Of a stretch of DNA of 64,000 nucleotides, positions 15,839-23,405 are shown one piece after another. The notes beneath the pieces are model-generated. The model was not told the DNA's origin. It saw only the letters and a list, made by a program, of their open reading frames with translations, and did no database searches. Position numbers and translations under genes: made by a program. Origin of the DNA: Rhodospirillales bacterium (GTDB lineage: Bacteria; Pseudomonadota; Alphaproteobacteria; Rhodospirillales; Magnetospirillaceae); NCBI GenBank assembly GCA_019455065.1, contig JACFNC010000010.1, positions 1-64,000 of the forward strand. The letters are read 5' to 3'. The stretch's first letter is position 1; every line of letters starts with the position of its first letter.

Positions 15839-16840
15839 TCAAGCGGCCGGCGACTGCGCCGCCAACCGCGCGATCGCCGCCGCCGCGCCCAGGCTGACCA
15901 CGCCGGCGAAGGCCAGCGCGGCCGGCACGACGCCGTCGGCCTCGGGCAGCGCCAGCCAGGCGGTGTTCAGCAGGTGGCCGGCCAACACGATGCCCGCCGC
16001 GATGGCCAGCGGCCGTTGACGCAGCCTGACGGCCGGCCAGGCCAGCGCCACGGTGGGCACGAGGGCCTTGGCGGCGATCACGAGCAGGGTGAAGCCGACG
16101 GCCAGGGCACCGGCGCCGCGGCGAACGTACCATTGGGCCTCCGCCGGGTGGTCGGCGGCCCACACGACCAGAAACTGCATGTAGTCGAGATAGGCCACGG
16201 TCATCACCCCCGCCAGCAGCAGCCCGCCGACCATGCCGACGGGCCGCTCGGGCTCGCGCGCATAGGTGACCAGCGCGGCGAAGGCCAGGGCCGCGACCAG
16301 ATGGCCCGCCACGAAGAGGAGACCGAACATCGAGGAGTTGAACAGGGGATCAAGCGTCATCAGCCAATCCACCCCCGCCAGGCTGCCGCTAACCGTGTAC
16401 AGGGCCAGCGCGACGCCCACCGCGACCCGCTGTCCTCCGCCACGGACGAGGAGGGCGAGACTGGCCAGCCAGATCGCGAAATAGCCAACCGTCCGGCCGA
16501 TGAAGAAACCTTCCGACAGCCAGACCGGCGCGGGGTCCGCGCGGCCGGTCCAGGGATAGATCTCGCCCAGGGCGAAAGGGATGGGCAGAAACAGGAGCAA
16601 CGCCAGCGGCAGGGTCCGCGCCGCCGCCAGCAGGACCGGCGCCACCGGCCCGGTCCAGCCGCCCCCGATCAGCCGGTTGGCGGCGAGCAGCGCCAGCGAG
16701 CCCAGCGGGATCGCCACCAGCGCCACGGCGCCGGCAAGATATCCGATCCAGGCCCGCGCCCCCCCGGTCACGACCCCGGCGGCAAGCAGCGCCACTCCCA
16801 GACCCGCCGCCACGACGATGCCCAGCCGAGTCGCATGCAC
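15839..16840 (-). CDS. actF: alternative complex III subunit ActF (second quinol-site membrane subunit)
   Basis: The 333-residue integral membrane protein has about nine or ten helices and belongs to the NrfD-like ActF group of alternative complex III. Visible family features are GEIYPWTG, the GYFAIWL helix, GVDWLMTLDPLFNSSMFGL and TVAYLDYMQFLVVWAADHP. It begins with GTG at 16840, one base after the ActD stop, behind GAGGTG. It is the last gene of the operon and ends 7 bases from the converging COX II gene, with no terminator between them. It is slightly shorter than typical ActF proteins (about 400 residues). Confidence 0.8.
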   Translation of the reverse strand: MHATRLGIVVAAGLGVALLAAGVVTGGARAWIGYLAGAVALVAIPLGSLALLAANRLIGGGWTGPVAPVLLAAARTLPLALLLFLPIPFALGEIYPWTGRADPAPVWLSEGFFIGRTVGYFAIWLASLALLVRGGGQRVAVGVALALYTVSGSLAGVDWLMTLDPLFNSSMFGLLFVAGHLVAALAFAALVTYAREPERPVGMVGGLLLAGVMTVAYLDYMQFLVVWAADHPAEAQWYVRRGAGALAVGFTLLVIAAKALVPTVALAWPAVRLRQRPLAIAAGIVLAGHLLNTAWLALPEADGVVPAALAFAGVVSLGAAAAIARLAAQSPAA

Positions 16841-16841
16841 C

Positions 16842-17360
16842 TCACACCTCGATCACCCGCGCCGCGCCGATGCCGTACAGAAGGTCGCCGATCTCGCGCG
16901 GCGTGAACCGCCCGTCCGCAACCGGCACGACGACGAAGAAGCGATCCTGCGTGGCGCGACGAAAGGCCTCGTCGTAGGGGGCGTTGACCCGCCGGTTGAG
17001 CCACAGCATGGCGGCGACGGCGGCGGCCGCCGCCACCAGGCAGCCCACCTGGAACGCCGCGTAGGCGAAGGCCGGCCAAGCCAGGAGCGCCGTGCCGGCG
17101 ACGTTCAAGGGATAGTCGATCGCATTCATCCAGACCTCTCCGGCGAAGACCGCCAGGAACCCCAGGACGAACCCCGCCGCCGCCGCGTAGGGAACGGTGC
17201 GGTCCTCGAAACCGATGGCTTCCGGCAGCCCGGGAACCGGGAACGGCGACAGGGCGTCGAGGTCACGAAAACCGAAGCCGCGAATCTGCCGTACCGCGTC
17301 GAGAAGGTCGTCGGCACCCCGGAATTCGGCGGCAAGCGCCCAAACCCGCCGCTCAGCCAT
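16842..17360 (-). CDS. actD: alternative complex III subunit ActD (DUF3341)
   Basis: The 172-residue DUF3341 protein has an N-terminal soluble part (DLLDAVRQIRGFGFRDLDAL), two transmembrane helices (YAAAAGFVLGFLAVFAGEVW and AAFQVGCLVAAAAAVAAMLW) and a C-terminal soluble tail ending near the family pattern FVVVPVADGRF. ActD anchors peripheral parts of alternative complex III. Its start overlaps the ActC stop by 8 bases and ActF follows by one base. Confidence 0.85.
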   Translation of the reverse strand: MAERRVWALAAEFRGADDLLDAVRQIRGFGFRDLDALSPFPVPGLPEAIGFEDRTVPYAAAAGFVLGFLAVFAGEVWMNAIDYPLNVAGTALLAWPAFAYAAFQVGCLVAAAAAVAAMLWLNRRVNAPYDEAFRRATQDRFFVVVPVADGRFTPREIGDLLYGIGAARVIEV

Positions 17361-18693
17361 GCCGTTCCCCTCCGTTCGCGGCGGCCTCGGCCTTGACCTC
17401 GAAGATCGAAATGAGGGGCACGAATCGCGTGAACAGCACGAAGAGCAGACAGAAGAGTCCGAAGGCGCCGATCTGGAGGAGCCATTCGGGAAGCGTCGGC
17501 GCGTAGTCGCGCCACGCCGAGGGCAGGAAGTCGCGGGCCAGCCCGCCGGTAATGATGGCGTAACGCTCCAGCCACATGCCCACCACCACCGCCGCACCCA
17601 CGAGCGCCGCACCCGCCGGCGAACGACGCACACGCGCCCACCACAGCGCCTGCAGCACGCCGAGGCTCAGCGCCACCGACAGCCAGGTCTGCCAGGCCAG
17701 GCTGCCGGCCAGCCGCAGGACGACCGTGTGCCGCGCGTGCAGGTCGCCGCCGAACCAGGCGTGGAACAGGGCGAGGCCGTAGGTGTAGCCGGTGAACAAC
17801 CCGGCCCCCAGCATGAGCCGGGACAGGATGTCGAAGTGCTCGTCGGTGATGACGTTGTCCAGGCAGAACGACCACCGCAGCACCGCTGCCAGGATGACCA
17901 CGGTCGCCAGCCCCGAAAAGACGGCGCCGACCACGAACATCGGCGGAAAGATCGTCGAGTGCCAGCCCGGCAGCAGGCTCGAGGCGAACAGCATCGCCAC
18001 CGCGCTGTGCACCGACACCACGATGAAGGCGCAGGCGGCCACCGCCAGATAGGTCTGCCGCCAGCGCGCCCAGGCCACCGCCGAGCCGCGCCAGCCCAGC
18101 GCCAGCCGGCCGTAGATCCACGCTTGCCATCGCGCCCGCGCGCGGTCGCGCAGGGTGGCGAAGTCGGGCATCAGGCCGAGATACCAGAACGTCGCCGAGA
18201 GCAGGAAATAACTGAGATACGCGAAGACGTCCCACAGCAGCGGGCTGCGGAACTGCGGCCACACACCGGCGGCATTGGGAATGGGAAGCATCCAGTAGAA
18301 AACCTCGGGCCGTCCGAGATGAATGACCGGGAAGATCAGCGCGATGGTGACCGCGAACAGCGTCATCGCCTCGGCGAACCGGTTGAGGGCGTTGCGCCAG
18401 GTCTGGCGCATCAGCAGGACCAGCGCCGAGATCAGGGTCCCGGCGTGGGCGATGCCCACCCACCAGACGGCGTTGACGATGTCCAGGCCCCAGGTGACGG
18501 GAATGTTGATGCCCCAGATTCCGACGCCCTCGGCGAACAGCCAGACGATGCCGACGACGAACAGGGCCGTGAGCGCCGCAGACGCCAGCAGCGCCAGCCA
18601 CCACGCGACGCGGATGCGGCGGTGCAAGGTGATCTCGGCGATCTGCCGCGTCAGCGGCTCGAACAGGGCATGGCGGTCGGCCGCGTCCATCAT
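17353..18693 (-). CDS. actC: alternative complex III subunit ActC (NrfD/PsrC-like quinol-binding)
   Basis: The 446-residue polytopic membrane protein of the NrfD/PsrC family has about ten helices. Conserved segments include NAVWWVGIAHAGTLISALVLL, the TLFAVTIALIFPVIHLGRPE helix, LLPGWHSTIFPPMFVVGAVFSG and the GLARDF region. ActC carries the quinol-oxidising site that passes electrons to the Fe-S subunit. The start at 18693 forms an ATGA overlap with the cytochrome gene upstream and the stop overlaps actD. The cytochrome (actE) precedes actC here. Confidence 0.88.
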   Translation of the reverse strand: MMDAADRHALFEPLTRQIAEITLHRRIRVAWWLALLASAALTALFVVGIVWLFAEGVGIWGINIPVTWGLDIVNAVWWVGIAHAGTLISALVLLMRQTWRNALNRFAEAMTLFAVTIALIFPVIHLGRPEVFYWMLPIPNAAGVWPQFRSPLLWDVFAYLSYFLLSATFWYLGLMPDFATLRDRARARWQAWIYGRLALGWRGSAVAWARWRQTYLAVAACAFIVVSVHSAVAMLFASSLLPGWHSTIFPPMFVVGAVFSGLATVVILAAVLRWSFCLDNVITDEHFDILSRLMLGAGLFTGYTYGLALFHAWFGGDLHARHTVVLRLAGSLAWQTWLSVALSLGVLQALWWARVRRSPAGAALVGAAVVVGMWLERYAIITGGLARDFLPSAWRDYAPTLPEWLLQIGAFGLFCLLFVLFTRFVPLISIFEVKAEAAANGGERHG

Positions 18694-19142
18694 TGGCCGC
18701 CCGCCTGCACGTGCTTGATCCAGCGGGCGATGGCCCAGCGGTCGGCCTCCGGAATGCGGCCGGCGAAGGGATACATGCGGCCGATGCCCACGGTCATGAC
18801 CCGCACGAAATGTTCGACCGGTGCCCCGGCGAGCCTTCGATCATGGAAGTCGGGCGGCGGCGGAATGGTCGGGGTGCGGCCTTTGCCGTCGCCCCGGGCG
18901 CCGTGGCAGGGCGAACAGAAGATGGCGAAGCGCTCGGCGCCGCGGGCCAGCAGCGCGCCGTCGGCCGGCGGCGGCGCGGCGGCCGCGGATTGCGGCACCG
19001 TACCCGGTGGCGGCAGCAGGTGGCCGGACACGGGTTCACCGGGCTCGTAGGGCGAGACCTTCTCCTGGCGCGCCATGTCGCCCGGCCCGCATCCCGCCAG
19101 CAGCCCGAGACCCAGCAGCGAAATGGCAAGGCGCGCCGTCAT
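18690..19142 (-). CDS. actE: alternative complex III mono-haem cytochrome subunit ActE
   Basis: The 150-residue lipoprotein (LGLLAGC, Cys18) has a haem c site CSPCH at 76-80 and a likely axial Met123 (GIGRMYPFAGRIP), matching ActE of alternative complex III. It would pass electrons from the multihaem subunit to periplasmic cytochromes or directly to the oxidase. ATGA overlaps join it to actB before and actC after. The ATG at 19142 is chosen because the lipobox then sits at the normal place. Confidence 0.85.
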   Translation of the reverse strand: MTARLAISLLGLGLLAGCGPGDMARQEKVSPYEPGEPVSGHLLPPPGTVPQSAAAAPPPADGALLARGAERFAIFCSPCHGARGDGKGRTPTIPPPPDFHDRRLAGAPVEHFVRVMTVGIGRMYPFAGRIPEADRWAIARWIKHVQAGGQ

Positions 19143-21814
19143 GCCCGCCGCCGCCTTGCCAGATAGGTGGTGCGCGGGCGCGTGCCGAGTTCCCCCAGCA
19201 TCGCATAGTGCCGCACATCGGCGCGCGCCCGGCTGACGGCGCTGTCCGGGTTTCCGAGGTCGCCGAACGCGATGGCGCGGGCGGGACAAGCCTGCTGGCA
19301 GGCCGTGCGCACCGCACCCTCGGCGACCGCCCGCCCCTCGACCCGAGCGTCGATGCGCGCCGCCGAGATGCGCTGGACGCAATAGGTGCACTTCTCCATC
19401 ACGCCGCGGCCGCGCACCGTGACGTCGGGATTGCGCTGCGGCCGGTAGTCGTCGGGCAGGGCGCCCGCATAGTCGAAGAAGTTGAAGCGGCGCACCTTCC
19501 ACGGACAATAGCTGGAGCAGGTGCGGGTGCCGATGCAGCGGGCGTAGACCATCTGGTTCAGGCCGTCCGGGCCATGCACCGTGGCGTTCACCGGACAGCC
19601 CAATTCACACGGCGCCTGCTCGCAATGCATGCACGGTACCGGGGCGAAAACCGCGCCGTCCGCCTCGTGGTATACGTCGACGCGCAGCCAGTGCATCGCG
19701 CGGCCCCTCGCCACCTCCTCGGGCCCGACATAGGGGACCGAGTTTTCCATCTGGCAGGCGACGACGCAGGCGTTGCAGCCGGTGCAGAGGTCGAGGTCGA
19801 TGACCATTCCCCAGGCCGGCCGCAGGTCGGGCCAGGGCGGGTGGAGCGAGGCGGTGGGATGGTCGGTTGCGGCCGTTTCTCCCGATCCCACCGTGCGCAC
19901 GATGTCGGTGCGCCCGGCGAGGGTCTGGTGGAGTTGGGTCACCGCCAGCCCGGACGCCCCTCCGAGCCGCCGCAGGGTGGCGCCGCGAGCGGTGACCGCG
20001 CCGTCCGGCCGCACCGCATAGGCGTCGTAGCCGCGCCCGGCCGCCAATCCGGCACCGGCCGTCCGGCCATAGCCGAGAAACAGGGTGAGTGTATCGGCAG
20101 CCTGACCGGGCATGATCCAGGCCGCGCCGCTCACCGAACGACCGTCCACCACGACCTCGACGAGATCGCCGTTGCCGGCGCCGACCCGCACGGCTTGCGC
20201 GGCGGGAAGGCATATCACGTTGTCCCAGGTCACCTTGGTCAGCGGCTTCGGCAGTTCCTGCAGCCAGGGCACCGCCGCGTAGCGCCCGTCCCAGACGGAG
20301 GGGTCCGGGAGGAAGACGACATCGAGCCCCTCCCCTGCCGGACCCCCGGTCTCCCGGGGCTGTGGCATTGCGATCTCGGCGACGGTCTGCGCGTCGGTTC
20401 CCGCGACGAACCCTTCGCGCAACGCCTCCGCCCAGCGGTCCTCGAAACCGTCGTCCCAGGTGGCCCGCCACGTGGCCTGGACCGTCTCGAGCGGGGCGGC
20501 GGGCGCGCCCAGAAAGGCCGAGAGCACGGTATGCGCGGAGACGCCGCCGCCGAGAGGCCGGATCAGCGGCTGGATGACGGTGACGGTTCCATCGACGGCG
20601 CGGGCGTCGCTCCAGTCCTCCAAGGCGTGCGCCAAGGGGACGTGCCAGTGGCAAAGCCGCGCCGTCTCGTCGCGATACGGGCCGGCATGATAGCGCATGG
20701 GCACCCGGGCCAGCGCCCCGCGAAACGCCGGCGGCGCGGTGTAGGCGGGATTGGAGTCGAGAATGAGCAGGCGCTCCACGACGCCCGCCTGCATGGCGTC
20801 GAGCAGGGCCTGGAACGATCCGGCGCCGTCGGGCGGAGTGACGGCCGGCGAGCGTATCATCGTCACGGTGTCGCCGAGGGCGCCGGTCACCCGGTTGACG
20901 GCCAACGCCAGCGCCGCGGCCTCGGCGCCGGCGGCGGGCCCGACGGCAAGCAGCGCGCGTGCGCCGGCCGCGCCCATCCGCCGCACGGCCTTCTCCACCC
21001 AGGCGCGCTCGCGCTCGGAAAGCGACGGCGCGGTGGTCCCGCCGACCCCGAAGGCGGCACCGATGGCGCGCACCAGCGCGTCGAGGCGCGAGGGCGGCAC
21101 CGCGAGGCGGTCGGCCGCCGCCGTTCCCGTAAGCGTCGGCGTCGGCTCGGCGACCAGCAAGAGGCCGCCCGCTTGGCGTCGGCGGGCCTCGGCCCAGCGG
21201 GCGACGTTCCATACCTGATGGGGGCCCGGGCCGAGCAGGTCGTCGCCGACGCTGACGACGACGCGCGCGCGGTCGAGGCGCGACAACAATGCGATGCCGG
21301 GACCGACCGTGGCGGCCGTCGCGATCGGCTCGTGGACGTGCCAGCGCACCCCCCTGTCCGCCAGCATCCCGAGTTGCCGGGCCAGGGTCGGCGAGGTCAC
21401 CGTGCCGGTGAGGATGCGCAGGCCTGGCCCGGCGGCGGCGGCGGCGAGGGCGGCGAAGTCAGCCCATGCGGCCGCGTCGTCGCCGGCCAGGACGGCGCGC
21501 GACCGGTCGGGTCCGTAGAGTTCGGCCACCGCCGCCTGGGTGAACGCGTCGGTGGCGCCACGGCTGGCGGGATGGCGGGGATTGCCCTCGAGCTTGGTCG
21601 GCCGCCCCATGTGGCTTTCGGCCAGGACCGGCTGGGCGTAGCCCTGCAAGGGAATGGCGGTGGCGAAGAACAGCGGCTTGCCGGGGATCACGTTCTCCGG
21701 CTGGTCGACATAGGCGACCGCCTCGCGCGGCGGCCCGTCGCCGCAGGCCCCCAGAGTCGCCGCGGCGGCGAGGCCGGTGAGGAAGGCGCGGCGGCTGGGA
21801 TCGTGCGCCGGCAT
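19139..21814 (-). CDS. actB: alternative complex III iron-sulfur subunit ActB (molybdopterin-enzyme-like fused to ferredoxin domain)
   Basis: The 891-residue protein has a twin-arginine signal (DPSRRAFLTGLAAAATLGAC). The N-terminal two thirds resemble a molybdopterin oxidoreductase fold that in ActB holds no cofactor. The C-terminal third is a 16-cysteine-type four-cluster ferredoxin domain (CTGCNACVVAC, CMHCEQAPCELGCPV, CIGTRTCSSYCPW, CTYC ... CQQACPARAI). It carries electrons from the quinol site in ActC towards the haems. It follows actA by 7 bases and overlaps actE by ATGA. Length and layout match ActB of proteobacterial alternative complex III; the fused form (B1+B2) is the usual one there. 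Confidence 0.9.
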   Translation of the reverse strand: MPAHDPSRRAFLTGLAAAATLGACGDGPPREAVAYVDQPENVIPGKPLFFATAIPLQGYAQPVLAESHMGRPTKLEGNPRHPASRGATDAFTQAAVAELYGPDRSRAVLAGDDAAAWADFAALAAAAAGPGLRILTGTVTSPTLARQLGMLADRGVRWHVHEPIATAATVGPGIALLSRLDRARVVVSVGDDLLGPGPHQVWNVARWAEARRRQAGGLLLVAEPTPTLTGTAAADRLAVPPSRLDALVRAIGAAFGVGGTTAPSLSERERAWVEKAVRRMGAAGARALLAVGPAAGAEAAALALAVNRVTGALGDTVTMIRSPAVTPPDGAGSFQALLDAMQAGVVERLLILDSNPAYTAPPAFRGALARVPMRYHAGPYRDETARLCHWHVPLAHALEDWSDARAVDGTVTVIQPLIRPLGGGVSAHTVLSAFLGAPAAPLETVQATWRATWDDGFEDRWAEALREGFVAGTDAQTVAEIAMPQPRETGGPAGEGLDVVFLPDPSVWDGRYAAVPWLQELPKPLTKVTWDNVICLPAAQAVRVGAGNGDLVEVVVDGRSVSGAAWIMPGQAADTLTLFLGYGRTAGAGLAAGRGYDAYAVRPDGAVTARGATLRRLGGASGLAVTQLHQTLAGRTDIVRTVGSGETAATDHPTASLHPPWPDLRPAWGMVIDLDLCTGCNACVVACQMENSVPYVGPEEVARGRAMHWLRVDVYHEADGAVFAPVPCMHCEQAPCELGCPVNATVHGPDGLNQMVYARCIGTRTCSSYCPWKVRRFNFFDYAGALPDDYRPQRNPDVTVRGRGVMEKCTYCVQRISAARIDARVEGRAVAEGAVRTACQQACPARAIAFGDLGNPDSAVSRARADVRHYAMLGELGTRPRTTYLARRRRA

Positions 21815-21821
21815 CCATGCC

Positions 21822-22397
21822 TCAGCGATGGCAGGCGTGGCAATGGGTCAGCCGATCGGGGTCGATGCCGCGCGCCCGCATGCGCTGCCGACCGAGGCGG
21901 TCCTGTTCGGCGGACGGAACCCAGTCCATGTCGGCGACCGCGCCGGGCGGCCTGAGGTGCGGCGACGGATCGCGGTGGCAGTCGAGGCACCAGCGCATCG
22001 TCATGCGCTGGGGCGACACCACCCTGTCCATGCGGTCGACGCGGCCGTGGCAGGTCGAGCACCCCACGCCGGCCGCCAGATGGATCGAATGGTCGAAATA
22101 GGCGAACCCCTGCAAAGCAACCGTCCGTCGCCAGCGCAGAGGCTCGACCCGCGGCCGCGCGACCACCGGATAGTGGCAGCCCATGCAGGTTTCCATGGCC
22201 GGCACGCCCGCCCAGGCGGACCGCTCGGCGAGGTAGTGGCAATGCCGGCAGTCGATTCCCAGAACGCCCGCATGATGGGCGTGGCTGAACGGCACCGGCT
22301 GCGGCGCCTCGCCGTTGGTCGCGGCGACGGCCAGAAACGCCCCTCCGGCCGCCGCGGCCGCGCCAAGACCGCCCAGCAGTGCGGTTCGCGGATGCAT
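21822..22397 (-). CDS. actA: alternative complex III pentahaem cytochrome ActA
   Basis: With the ATG at 22397 the product is 191 residues. It has an N-terminal membrane anchor (LLGGLGAAAAAGGAFLAVAA) and five haem c motifs: CRHCH (50-54), CMGCH (71-75), CSTCH (113-117), CLDCH (137-141) and CHACH (186-190). The pattern FSHAHHAGVLGIDCRHCH is typical of the cytochrome c7-like ActA subunit. No good Shine-Dalgarno is seen; an in-frame TTG at 22433 would lie inside the hairpin at 22417-22453 and is less likely. It is the first gene of the alternative complex III operon. Confidence 0.88.
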   Translation of the reverse strand: MHPRTALLGGLGAAAAAGGAFLAVAATNGEAPQPVPFSHAHHAGVLGIDCRHCHYLAERSAWAGVPAMETCMGCHYPVVARPRVEPLRWRRTVALQGFAYFDHSIHLAAGVGCSTCHGRVDRMDRVVSPQRMTMRWCLDCHRDPSPHLRPPGAVADMDWVPSAEQDRLGRQRMRARGIDPDRLTHCHACHR

Positions 22398-22416
22398 GGC
22401 AAGGAGATGGGGGCGC

Positions 22417-22453
22417 AGGCCCGCCCCAGCCAAGGCCGCACCGGGGCGGGCCT
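22417..22453 (-). terminator. strong hairpin just upstream of actA
   Basis: An 11-bp perfect inverted repeat (AGGCCCGCCCC at 22417-22427, GGGGCGGGCCT at 22443-22453) with a 15-base loop lies between the small secreted-protein-like gene and actA. On the minus strand there is no U-tract after it; on the plus strand only three Ts follow. It may stop or slow read-through into the alternative complex III operon, or act in the actA leader, since the actA ATG is 19 bases beyond it. Confidence 0.45.
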
Positions 22454-22536
22454 TTGGAGAGCAGCCGCCGGACTACCCCCGGCGCGCATCGGGGTGGCGT
22501 CGAGGCCCTCCCCGAAACGCCGCCGGCGCACCGACG

Positions 22537-22953
22537 TCAGGACACGGCAAGACCGTTGCCGAGCACCTGCGTCCAGACGTCCTCGACGGCCGCGTTCACC
22601 CCCATCAGGGTGACCGACCACACCTCCTGGCCGTCGTGGACGATGCTGATCTTGGTGTCGAGCCGGCCGTCGGCCAGATCGCGGAATTCGAGGTGTTCGG
22701 CCGATTTGGTGCCGGTGTTGACGACGCTGCCGAAGTCCGCGTTGGTCACCGTGAAGTACGTGGCGAAATCCTCGAACGTCAGTTCCTCGATTCCGTCAAA
22801 CCGCAGGTGGTCTTCGCCGATCTTGAAATCGAGCACCTTGTCGAAGCCGTCGTTGCTCGTGAGATGGGGCTCGCCTTCCAGCGCGACGGTCGGCTCCCAG
22901 TAGCGCGTCTGGCCGCTGGGGCTCAGGGTCACCGAGGACACCGGGCCGTCCAC
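22537..22953 (-). CDS. small protein resembling a type I secretion C-terminal module, probably 5'-frameshifted
   Basis: The 138-residue frame from GTG 22953 has the segment DGFDKVLDFKIGEDHLRFDG and an aromatic, Asp-rich beta pattern, as in the C-terminal regions of RTX and other type I secreted proteins, but no GGxGxD repeats. The homologous-looking reading continues upstream in frame (YAYEAWLAGFGEFTYEHNKP) to a stop at about 23131 with no ATG, GTG or TTG. A neighbouring frame offers ATG at 23080 (MVTLLEQFTTRRVCL, stop). Removing one base near 23055 would join the two into a protein of about 180 residues. I therefore suspect a one-base frameshift, natural or from sequencing. Function unknown. 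Confidence 0.5.
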   Translation of the reverse strand: MDGPVSSVTLSPSGQTRYWEPTVALEGEPHLTSNDGFDKVLDFKIGEDHLRFDGIEELTFEDFATYFTVTNADFGSVVNTGTKSAEHLEFRDLADGRLDTKISIVHDGQEVWSVTLMGVNAAVEDVWTQVLGNGLAVS

Positions 22954-23401
22954 CTCGGCGCCGTCGAGGGCGGTCAGGGGATCGGGCTTGTTGTGCTCGT
23001 AGGTGAACTCGCCGAACCCGGCCAGCCATGCCTCATAGGCATACTCGTCGTGTCGTGAATTGTTCGAGCAGGGTAACCATTGGTGATTATCAAGAAAATA
23101 AGCCTCCGTCTCTAGGACTTTTGCAAACTGTTACATGACATCTGATCCGACAGCATTTTCTTTTGTGTCGACCTGGAAATTTCAGCGAGCAGAGATATCC
23201 AAATAAGGTAATACTTTAAACACCCAGCCGCCTCATTCTATCCGCCACTTGTTTCTCGCAAGCCAGGTCGAGGGTTGGGTCGTGCCTCCCACGATCTTTA
23301 GATAGGTGCTGGTGCCCCCGCCTCTCGCGATGTTGAGCATGGGCGGCATCTCCAGACGGAGGGAATATGGCCGCGGAGACGTCAATGGGAGCCGTTCACG
23401 G
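22954..23401. other. intergenic region upstream of the acyl-CoA ligase
   Basis: The part below about 23131 belongs to the probably frameshifted gene on the minus strand. The rest (23131-23366) is AT-rich for this genome and carries no gene. It holds the shared operator-like motif at 23295-23308 and the leader frame at 23367, both listed separately, so it is the promoter region of the ligase gene. Confidence 0.55.
23295..23308 (+). promoter_or_regulatory. shared regulon motif copy A (upstream of the acyl-CoA ligase)
   Basis: TCTTTAGATAGGTG begins at 23295, 93 bases before the ligase ATG. The same 14-base core occurs at 41112-41125 (identical) and 33849-33862 (one change), each in the same orientation relative to its downstream gene. 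The identity with the 41112 copy extends with two mismatches over about 25 bases (from CGA before to GCC after). No -35 consensus precedes it, which suits an activator-dependent promoter. The adjacent MalT-type regulator is the obvious candidate to act here. Confidence 0.6.
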
Positions 23402-23405
23402 ATGA
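23367..23405 (+). CDS. possible 12-codon leader peptide before the acyl-CoA ligase
   Basis: An ATG at 23367 with a good Shine-Dalgarno (GGAGGGAAT) encodes MAAETSMGAVHG. Its TGA at 23403-23405 overlaps the ligase ATG as ATGA. The ligase itself has only a weak ribosome site, so this short frame may deliver ribosomes to it by coupling. It could also be chance. Confidence 0.35.
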   Translation: MAAETSMGAVHG

